From JBDUDK01 sp040002995 (GTDB taxonomy: Bacteria > Actinomycetota > Acidimicrobiia > Acidimicrobiales > Ilumatobacteraceae), in NCBI GenBank assembly GCA_040002995.1, contig JBDUDK010000104.1, forward strand, positions 1-7,602: 7,602 bases of DNA, in the 5' to 3' direction. How positions within the stretch are numbered: the first letter of the stretch is position 1; each line of letters opens with the position of its first letter. Both the position numbers and the translations under genes were made by a program. Below the pieces are notes generated by a model. The model was given only the letters and a program-made list of their open reading frames with translations. It was not told the DNA's origin and searched no databases. This document shows positions 1-5,603 of this stretch, piece after piece.

Positions 1-315
1 TTCTCGATCGCCAACGACGTCGCCAAGTACTTCGCGATCATCCCGGCGATGTTCTCGGGGGTGATCCCCGCGCTCGACAAGTTGAATGTGATGCGACTCG
101 CCACACCGCGCTCCGCCATCCTCTCGGCGGTCATCTTCAACGCCCTCATCATCGTGGCGCTGATCCCGCTGGCGCTTCGGGGCGTCAAGTTCATCGCCGA
201 ATCCGCGGCCGCCGTTTTGCGCCGCAACTTGCTCCTCTACGGCGTCGGCGGGATCGTCGCCCCGTTCGCCGGCATCAAGTTGATCGACCTCGTCGTCCAC
301 CTAGTGGTGAAGTGA
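1..315 (+). CDS. kdpB: Potassium-transporting ATPase subunit KdpB, C-terminal part (5' end outside window)
   Basis: KdpB is the P-type ATPase subunit that hydrolyses ATP to drive high-affinity K+ uptake by the KdpFABC membrane complex. Only the last 104 residues are here, read in frame from base 1. They open with FSIANDVAKYFAIIP, a hallmark of the KdpB membrane domain, followed by SAILSAVIFNALIIVALIPLAL and a final LRRNLLLYGVGGIVAPFAGIK segment. These correspond to the last transmembrane helices and match my memory of the E. coli KdpB C-terminus closely. The phosphorylation and nucleotide-binding domains lie upstream, outside the window. The TGA stop at 313-315 shares its last base with the kdpC ATG, so the two genes are probably translationally coupled. 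The fragment looks intact, with no frameshift. Confidence 0.96.
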   Translation, partial: FSIANDVAKYFAIIPAMFSGVIPALDKLNVMRLATPRSAILSAVIFNALIIVALIPLALRGVKFIAESAAAVLRRNLLLYGVGGIVAPFAGIKLIDLVVHLVVK

Positions 316-893
316 TGAAGTCGTTCGTGCGTCAACTCGTCCCCGCCACGTTGCTCCTCCTCCTCTTTACGGTGGTCACCGGCATCGCGTATCCCTTGGT
401 CACGACGGCGATCGGGCAGGTTGCCTCCGGGCACCGGGCGAACGGCTCACTCGTCAAGGTCGACGGCGTGGTGGTCGGTTCCGAACTGCTTGGTCAGCAG
501 TTCTCGGCAGCCAAGTACTTCCATCCCCGGCCGTCGGCCGCAGGGACGGGCTACGACGGTGCATCGTCATCGGGCTCCAATCTCGGCCCGACGAATCCCG
601 ACTTCCTGAGCGCCGTAGCCGACCGGGTGCGGGCCTACCGCAAGGAGAACGGTTTGGCCGGCTCGGTGCTCGTGCCGGTCGACGCGGTCACCGCATCGGC
701 TTCCGGGCTCGATCCGGAGATCTCCGTCGCCAACGCGCGCCTCCAGGCGGCCCGCGTTGCTGCCGCGCGCGGCACCGCGGTCGATCGGGTGCTGGCGATG
801 ATCGACCGGCAGACGACCGTGCGGCCCCTCAGGCTCCTCGGCGACCCCGGCGTGAACGTCCTCCGCCTCAACCTCGCCCTCGACCAGGGCTAA
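315..893 (+). CDS. kdpC: Potassium-transporting ATPase subunit KdpC
   Basis: KdpC is the small single-span subunit of KdpFABC. It is needed for complex assembly and is thought to raise ATP affinity. The 192-residue product matches the usual length of about 190. It has one N-terminal transmembrane helix (about residues 8-30), then an extracytoplasmic domain with the family signatures ANGSLV, KYFHPRPSA, a GSNLGPTNP segment, VPVDAVTASASGLDPEIS and a terminal VNVLRLNLALD. I chose the ATG at 315 because GGTGA at 306-310 sits 4 bases before it and the ATG overlaps the kdpB stop. A GTG directly upstream at 312 would add one residue and create a 4-base GTGA overlap; the sequence cannot fully exclude it. 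kdpD follows after 18 bases in the same reading frame. Confidence 0.96.
   Translation: MKSFVRQLVPATLLLLLFTVVTGIAYPLVTTAIGQVASGHRANGSLVKVDGVVVGSELLGQQFSAAKYFHPRPSAAGTGYDGASSSGSNLGPTNPDFLSAVADRVRAYRKENGLAGSVLVPVDAVTASASGLDPEISVANARLQAARVAAARGTAVDRVLAMIDRQTTVRPLRLLGDPGVNVLRLNLALDQG
876..890 (+). repeat. Short GC-rich inverted repeat at the end of kdpC
   Basis: GCCCT (876-880) and AGGGC (886-890) are perfect 5-base complements around a 5-base loop, ending directly before the kdpC TAA. No U-run follows, so it does not look like an intrinsic terminator. It may be chance in GC-rich coding sequence. If it forms in mRNA it would lie about 20 bases upstream of the kdpD start, which lacks an obvious Shine-Dalgarno sequence. 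Confidence 0.2.
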
Positions 894-911
894 ACCCGGC
901 ACACTGGCGTC

Positions 912-3422
912 ATGGCCCGCGGCACGCTGCGCATCTATCTCGGAGCCGCCCCGGGCGTTGGCAAGACCTACGCCATGCTCGACGAAGGTTGGCGCCGCCA
1001 TAACCGAGGCACTGACGTGGTCATCGCACTCGTGATCCCCCACGAGCGCAAGAACACGATCGACCAGATTCGAGATCTCGAGATCGTGCCCCCGCGACGC
1101 ATCGGCTACCGGGGCGCGGAGTTCACCGAGATGGACGTCGACGCCGTTCTTGCGCGACGGCCGGCAGTGTGCCTCGTAGACGAGTACGCCCACACCAACG
1201 TGCCCGGCTCCTGGCACGAAAAGCGTTGGCAGGATGTCGAAACCATCCTCGACGCCGGCATCGACGTGATCTCGACGCTCAACGTGCAGCACCTCGAGTC
1301 ACTGAACGATCTCATCACGCGGATCACCGGTGTCGTCCAGCGCGAGACGGTGCCCGACTCCGTCGTGCGCCGCGCCGACCAACTCGAACTCGTCGACATG
1401 AGTCCCGAGGCGCTGAGGCGCCGGATGGCCCACGGGAACATCTACCCACCCGAGCGCGTCGATGCTGCGCTCTCGAACTACTTCCGTGTCGGCAACCTCG
1501 GCGCCTTGCGCGAGCTCGCGCTGCTCTGGGTGGCCGACCGCGTCGAGGAAAGCCTGCACGACTACCTCGACGCGCACGGCATCGACGCCGCGTGGGAGAC
1601 GCGTGAGCGGGTGGTCGTAGCCGTCACCGGGCATGCCGCCGACGAGTCGCTCATTCGGCGGGCCGCCCGCATAGCAGGGCGGGCGCGCGGCGATCTGCTG
1701 GGTGTTCACGTCGAGGCCGGCGATGGATTGGCCGAACGGGCCGGGCCCGATCTCGAGAAACATCGCCGGCTGATCAGCGAACTCGGTGGCACCTACCACG
1801 AAGTCGTCGGTGACAAAGTCGCGGTCGCCCTCATTCGGTTCGCCGAGGCGGAGAAAGCCACCCAGCTCGTGCTCGGTGAAAGTCGCCATAAGCAACGTCG
1901 GTGGTTGCCCCGCTCCTCGGTCACGGCGGGGGTGCTGCGCCAGGCGAGCGGCATCGACGTCCATGTCATCGCACGCGCCGGCTCCAAGCCCGCCGCCGGC
2001 GCGTCGGTGCGGCGCCCGATGCGCCACCGAACCGCGGTCTCGCCCCGCCGGCAACAGGTTGCCTGGCTGCTCGCCGTCGTGGGCCTCCCACTGCTCTCGT
2101 ACGGCCTGTCGCGCTTTCGCGACGATCTCGATCTCTCCACCGTTCTTCTCGTCTTCCTTGCGGTGGTCGTCGGTATCGGCGCCATCGGTGGCATCCTCCC
2201 GGGCCTGGCCGGTGCGGTCGTCGGCTTCCTCCTCGCGAACCGTTACTTCGTCCCTCCGCTGCACACGTTCGCCATTTCGGCGACCGAGAACCTCACCGCT
2301 CTCGTCGTGTTCGTCACGGTCGCCGTCACGGTGAGCACGGTCGTCGATCGCAGCGCCCGCCGATCGCGCGAGGCGCTCCGGGCGCGCGCCGAGGCCGAGG
2401 CGCTCGCACGCGCGACCGGCTCACTGGTCGGTGATCACGACCCGCTGCCCGTCGTCCTCGAGCAGCTCCGCTCGACGTTCTCCGCCGACTGCGCGGCGGT
2501 CGTCACTGGCGAACCGTTCACGGTCAAGGCAGCGGTCGGCGGACCGTGGCCGACATCGCTCGCCGACGGGGTAGCGGTGCCGCTCGATACGCACGAGCGC
2601 ACGACATTGGTGCTCACGGGACACGGCATCGAAGCGGAGGACCAGCGCGTCCTTCGGGCGTTCGCCGACCAGCTGTCGCTCGCCCTCGAGTCGCGCCGCC
2701 TGCGCACCGAAGCCGTGGCCGCGGCCGAGGCGGCGCAGGCCTCGGCGTTGCGCGCTGCCATATTGCAATCGGTGTCGCACGACCTCCGCACTCCACTCTC
2801 GTCGATCAAGGCATCGGTCAGCAGCTTGCTGCAACACGATGTCGAGTGGACCGACAAGGACCGCGCCGAGTTCCTCGCCACCATCGACGCCGAGGCCGAC
2901 CGTCTCAACCGCGTCGTCGGCAACCTGCTCGACATGAGCCGGTTACAAAGTGGCGCCGTGCAGACATCGCTGCGTTCCGTTGGGCTCGAGGAGGTGGTGG
3001 GTGCCACGCTTGCGAGCCTGAGCGGACTCGCCGATGTGGTCGTGGTCGATGTTCCTGAGACCCTGCCCCTCGTCTGCGTCGACCCCGCGTTGCTCGAGCG
3101 GGCTCTCGCCAACGTCGTGTCGAATGCGATCGCGTGGTCGCCCGCAGGCGAGAAGGTCAGGGTCGAGGCCGCCGAAGTCGTTGGCCGGCTTCACGTGCGT
3201 GTCATCGACCGAGGTCCTGGCATCCCGCTCTCCCAACGGGAGCGAGTGTTCGAACCGTTCCAACGACTCGGCGATCGCTCGAACGACACCGGCGCCGGCT
3301 TGGGTCTGGCGATCGCGAAGGGATTCGTCGAAGTGCTCGGCGGCACGATCACACTCGACGACACGCCCGGCGGGGGTTTGACCGTAACCATCGAACTCCC
3401 AATCGAGGGGGCCGCGTCATGA
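912..3422 (+). CDS. kdpD: Osmosensitive K+ channel / Kdp system sensor histidine kinase KdpD
   Basis: KdpD is the membrane sensor kinase that phosphorylates KdpE under K+ limitation or osmotic stress. The 836-residue product (E. coli 894) has the full order of domains. An N-terminal KdpD domain carries Walker A GAAPGVGKT (about 11-19), LVDEYAHTNVPGS (D90, E91) and the family motif TLNVQHLESLND. A universal-stress-protein-like domain spans about 233-358. Four closely spaced membrane helices (DUF4118, about 382-478) come next, then a GAF-like region (about 500-600). The kinase core has an H-box SHDLRTPLSS with phospho-acceptor His623, an N-box around N734 and N738, G1 DRGPGIP (D766), F-box VFEPFQR and G2 GAGLGLAIAKG (G794 onward). 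The start is well fixed: the in-frame kdpC TAA at 891 leaves ATG 912 as the first usable codon. No clear ribosome site precedes it. Its TGA overlaps the kdpE ATG by 4 bases. Confidence 0.96.
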   Translation: MARGTLRIYLGAAPGVGKTYAMLDEGWRRHNRGTDVVIALVIPHERKNTIDQIRDLEIVPPRRIGYRGAEFTEMDVDAVLARRPAVCLVDEYAHTNVPGSWHEKRWQDVETILDAGIDVISTLNVQHLESLNDLITRITGVVQRETVPDSVVRRADQLELVDMSPEALRRRMAHGNIYPPERVDAALSNYFRVGNLGALRELALLWVADRVEESLHDYLDAHGIDAAWETRERVVVAVTGHAADESLIRRAARIAGRARGDLLGVHVEAGDGLAERAGPDLEKHRRLISELGGTYHEVVGDKVAVALIRFAEAEKATQLVLGESRHKQRRWLPRSSVTAGVLRQASGIDVHVIARAGSKPAAGASVRRPMRHRTAVSPRRQQVAWLLAVVGLPLLSYGLSRFRDDLDLSTVLLVFLAVVVGIGAIGGILPGLAGAVVGFLLANRYFVPPLHTFAISATENLTALVVFVTVAVTVSTVVDRSARRSREALRARAEAEALARATGSLVGDHDPLPVVLEQLRSTFSADCAAVVTGEPFTVKAAVGGPWPTSLADGVAVPLDTHERTTLVLTGHGIEAEDQRVLRAFADQLSLALESRRLRTEAVAAAEAAQASALRAAILQSVSHDLRTPLSSIKASVSSLLQHDVEWTDKDRAEFLATIDAEADRLNRVVGNLLDMSRLQSGAVQTSLRSVGLEEVVGATLASLSGLADVVVVDVPETLPLVCVDPALLERALANVVSNAIAWSPAGEKVRVEAAEVVGRLHVRVIDRGPGIPLSQRERVFEPFQRLGDRSNDTGAGLGLAIAKGFVEVLGGTITLDDTPGGGLTVTIELPIEGAAS
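3405..3411 (+). promoter_or_regulatory. Ribosome binding site of kdpE
   Basis: GAGGGGG lies 7 bases before the ATG at 3419, inside the end of kdpD. It is the best Shine-Dalgarno match in the kdp part of the window and fixes the kdpE start against a longer open frame extending upstream to 3134. Confidence 0.6.
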
Positions 3423-4108
3423 CCCGGGTGCTGGTCGTCGACGACGAACCTCAAATCCGCCGGGCGCTCGGCGTCAACCTGCGCGCTCGCGGCTACGAGG
3501 TCGACCTCGCGGCAACGGGTGAGGATGGGCTCCAGCAGGCGGCAGCCCGCCACCCCGACGTGGTGCTGCTCGACCTCGGCCTTCCGGGTATCGACGGCAT
3601 CGAAGTCGTCCGGGGTCTACGCGGATGGACGCAGGTCCCGATCATCATCTTGTCGGTACGCGAAACCGAAGCCGACAAGGTTGCAGCGCTCGACGCCGGC
3701 GCCGATGACTTCGTTACCAAGCCGTTCGGGATGGACGAGCTGCTCGCCCGCCTGCGCGCCGCGGTGCGCCGCCACCAGCCCACGCCCGAGACCGCGATCG
3801 TCGAGACCAGGGACTTCACCATCGATCTCGTGGCCAAGAAGGCCTTCGTCGGTGGCGAGGACGTGCACCTCACCCCGACCGAATGGGGTCTTGTCGAGCT
3901 GCTCGTGCGCAATCCCGGCCGGCTCGTGACGCAGCGCCAGGTGCTTCAACAGGTGTGGGGACCGCAGTACGAGCGAGAGACGAACTATCTGCGCGTGTAC
4001 ATGGCGCAGGTGCGGCGCAAGCTCGAGCCGTTGCCGTCGCGTCCGAAGTACTTCATCACCGAACCCGGCATGGGCTACCGCTTCTCCCCCACCCCCGACG
4101 ACGCCTGA
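3419..4108 (+). CDS. kdpE: KDP operon transcriptional regulator KdpE (OmpR family)
   Basis: KdpE is the DNA-binding response regulator phosphorylated by KdpD; it activates kdp transcription. The 229-residue protein has a receiver domain with acidic pocket D8 D9, phospho-acceptor D52 (VVLLDLGLPG), S79 in IIILSVRE and the conserved K101 in DFVTKPF. After a linker near residue 120 comes an OmpR/PhoB winged-helix domain with LTPTEWGLVELLV, VTQRQVLQQVWG, TNYLRVYMAQVRRKLE and the terminal GMGYRF hairpin. The start is the ATG in the ATGA overlap with kdpD, supported by the upstream GAGGGGG; the protein begins MTRVLVVDDEP, normal for the family. The open frame continues far upstream within kdpD but codes for arginine-rich non-homologous sequence. 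The TGA at 4106-4108 abuts the recO stop on the other strand. Confidence 0.96.
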   Translation: MTRVLVVDDEPQIRRALGVNLRARGYEVDLAATGEDGLQQAAARHPDVVLLDLGLPGIDGIEVVRGLRGWTQVPIIILSVRETEADKVAALDAGADDFVTKPFGMDELLARLRAAVRRHQPTPETAIVETRDFTIDLVAKKAFVGGEDVHLTPTEWGLVELLVRNPGRLVTQRQVLQQVWGPQYERETNYLRVYMAQVRRKLEPLPSRPKYFITEPGMGYRFSPTPDDA

Positions 4109-4831
4109 TTAGGGTCCGCGCTCGATCACCGACATGGCGCGCAGACGGCGCTCTACGTGATGCTCCATCGCCGCGGTCGCGAGCGCTCTGACCTCCTGCG
4201 TCGCATCCGACTCCGGTTCGTTCAACGCGGAACCGAGCTCGCCACCGAGGATGCGCCGCATGAGCCCGATGCCCTCCGCGCTTATAGGTCGACCCCGCCG
4301 GCACGCGACACACAACACACCACCGGCGTCGGTATCGAACGCCACGAGCTCGTCGATCGCCCCGCACGAGACGCACTCATCGAGCTGGGGACTGAGGCCC
4401 TCCGACGCCAGGAGGCGAAGGTAGAACGCCGGCAACAACAGGGCGCTGTCGTTGGCCGCGAGCGCACGCAGCGCGCCGAGAAGCATCTGGTAGCGGCGCC
4501 CGTTTTGCTCGCGCTCCGGCGACATCAGATCGGCCACCTCGCACAGCGCCGCCGACGAGGTGAGGCGGTGCAGGTCGTCGCGAATCGAGCGGAAATGGTC
4601 GACGGTCTCGGCCTGGCTGATCGTCATCAGCTCGCTGTGCCCCTCGAACAGGAGGAACGAACAGTGCGTCGGCGGCTCGAGGCGGCCACCGATGCGGCTC
4701 GTGGTCTTGCGAATGCCCTTGGCCACCGCTCTGACCTTGCCGAGCCGCGGGGTCAGGATCACGACGATGCGATCGGCCTCCCCGAACTTGTGGGTGCGGA
4801 GCACGATCCCGTGGTCGTGGTGGAGGGTCAC
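4109..4831 (-). CDS. recO: DNA repair protein RecO
   Basis: RecO acts with RecR (and RecF) to load RecA onto SSB-coated single-stranded DNA in gap repair and can anneal DNA strands. The 240-residue product has the N-terminal OB-fold signature HDHGIVLRTHKFGEADRIV, then LTPRLGKVRAVAKGIRK and LEPPTHCSFLLFEG. A helical domain follows, with a zinc-finger module CVSC (C153, C156) and CVAC (C174, C177) typical of many bacterial RecO proteins. The start is a GTG at 4831-4829 that overlaps the uppS TGA as GTGA, so translation is probably coupled. A weak GGCGGA lies 8 bases upstream. The order on this strand is uppS then recO; in mycobacteria and streptomycetes I recall recO preceding uppS. The gene ends with TAA at 4111-4109, directly against the kdpE stop. 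Confidence 0.95.
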   Translation of the reverse strand: MTLHHDHGIVLRTHKFGEADRIVVILTPRLGKVRAVAKGIRKTTSRIGGRLEPPTHCSFLLFEGHSELMTISQAETVDHFRSIRDDLHRLTSSAALCEVADLMSPEREQNGRRYQMLLGALRALAANDSALLLPAFYLRLLASEGLSPQLDECVSCGAIDELVAFDTDAGGVLCVACRRGRPISAEGIGLMRRILGGELGSALNEPESDATQEVRALATAAMEHHVERRLRAMSVIERGP

Positions 4832-5547
4832 GTATCGAGTCCGCCGAAACGACGCTCGCGGCGCTGATACTCGCGGACCGCATCGAAGAGGTGCTCGCGC
4901 CGGAAGTCGGGCCAGAGCACTTCGGTGAAGATGAGCTCGCTGTACGCGAGTTCCCAGAGCAGAAAGTTGGAGACCCGAAACTCACCCGATGTGCGGATCA
5001 CGAGATCGGGATCGGGCATCTCCGGGTCGTACAGATGGTGGCGGATCCCCTTCTCGGTGATTTCCTCCGGCGTTACTCCCTCGGCCACGAGCGCGCGGAC
5101 CGCGTCGACGATCTCGGCACGTCCTCCGTAGTTGAAGGCGATCGTGAGCGTGAGCCGCCGGTTGGGCGCCGTGAGTTCGATCGCGCGGTCCTGATGGCGG
5201 ATCAGCCGCTTGGGCACTCGCCAATCGCGGCGGCCGATGAAGCGGATGCGCACGCCGAGGTCGTTCAACTCGTCGCGCCGGCGCTCGAGGATCGACTCAT
5301 TGAACCTCATCAGATAGCGCACCTCGTCGACCGGGCGCCGCCAGTTCTCCGTCGAGAACGCGTAAACGGTGAGCCACGAGATCCCCAGGTCGAGGCCGCC
5401 GTAGACGGCATCGAGCAATGCTTCCTCTCCGGCCGCGTGGCCGTCGGTGCGCTTCAGTCCCTTGGCCTGCGCCCACCGGCCGTTCCCGTCCATCACGCAC
5501 CCGATGTGGGTCGGGATGCGCTTCGGATCGATCCCGGCGACGTTCAT
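4828..5547 (-). CDS. uppS: Isoprenyl transferase / (di-trans,poly-cis) polyprenyl diphosphate synthase UppS
   Basis: This cis-prenyltransferase condenses isopentenyl diphosphate onto an allylic starter to form the polyprenyl diphosphate carrier of peptidoglycan and other wall polymers, at the cytoplasmic face of the membrane. The 239-residue protein is of normal length. It shows the catalytic MDGNGRWA (D20), GH at 36-37, YAFSTENWRRP (62-72), the conserved TIAFNYGGRAEI (135-146), and DLVIRTSGEFRVSNFLLW (181-198) with R185, R191 and S193 for diphosphate binding. E204 in AYSE matches the metal-binding Glu near the C-terminus, followed by LWPDF. Position 199 is Glu where most members, as I recall them, have Gln. 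Chain length (C15, C50 or C55) cannot be read from the sequence. The ATG at 5547 is the only start in reach; it lacks a well-spaced ribosome site, since GGAGGG is 18 bases away. Confidence 0.95.
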   Translation of the reverse strand: MNVAGIDPKRIPTHIGCVMDGNGRWAQAKGLKRTDGHAAGEEALLDAVYGGLDLGISWLTVYAFSTENWRRPVDEVRYLMRFNESILERRRDELNDLGVRIRFIGRRDWRVPKRLIRHQDRAIELTAPNRRLTLTIAFNYGGRAEIVDAVRALVAEGVTPEEITEKGIRHHLYDPEMPDPDLVIRTSGEFRVSNFLLWELAYSELIFTEVLWPDFRREHLFDAVREYQRRERRFGGLDT

Positions 5548-5554
5548 CGGGGCG

Positions 5555-5560
5555 ACGCTA
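5555..5560 (-). promoter_or_regulatory. Candidate -10 element for leaderless uppS transcript
   Basis: Read on the minus strand, TAGCGT fits TANNNT and ends 7 bases before the uppS ATG. That would place transcription start at or one base before the start codon. No good -35 hexamer is seen, which is common for actinobacterial promoters. The absence of a properly spaced ribosome site supports a leaderless start. A hexamer this loose also occurs by chance. Confidence 0.4.
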
Positions 5561-5591
5561 TCTGTCCCTCCGCGTTGGCGGGTTGTGCCAG

Positions 5592-5597
5592 TACGGT
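5592..5597 (+). promoter_or_regulatory. Candidate -10 element for leaderless dinG transcript
   Basis: TACGGT fits TANNNT and occupies exactly -12 to -7 relative to the first base of the GTG at 5604. This is the position expected if transcription starts on the G of the start codon. No Shine-Dalgarno sequence is present before the GTG, and there is no convincing -35 hexamer at standard spacing. Confidence 0.45.
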
Positions 5598-5603
5598 CGC
5601 CGC

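Noticed and set aside
567..1292. Long open frame (241 codons) on the minus strand across kdpC and kdpD
   Set aside because: It is opposite two strongly recognised genes, has no family motifs, and long antisense frames are expected in GC-rich coding DNA.
1299..2264. Open frame of 321 codons on the minus strand inside kdpD
   Set aside because: It lies wholly antisense to the KdpD sensor and USP domains, has no recognisable domain, and mirrors the sense codon bias.
3134..3418. Upstream extension of the kdpE frame
   Set aside because: The extra 95 residues are arginine-rich and overlap the KdpD kinase core; the ATG at 3419 has a good ribosome site and gives a standard response-regulator N-terminus.
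4095..4125. Bidirectional terminator at the kdpE/recO junction
   Set aside because: Only a 3-base CCT/AGG match surrounds the stops, with no U-run on either strand.
5566..5571. GGAGGG on the minus strand as ribosome site for uppS
   Set aside because: It is 18 bases from the ATG, too far for normal use, and no alternative in-frame start codon lies closer to it.
5418..5603. Upstream extension of the dinG frame
   Set aside because: It is antisense to the uppS N-terminus, arginine- and serine-rich, and not helicase-like; GTG 5604 fits the family start.
5548..5603. Possible LexA/SOS box upstream of dinG
   Set aside because: No GAAC-N4-GTTC-like palindrome is present in the gap, so SOS control cannot be supported here.
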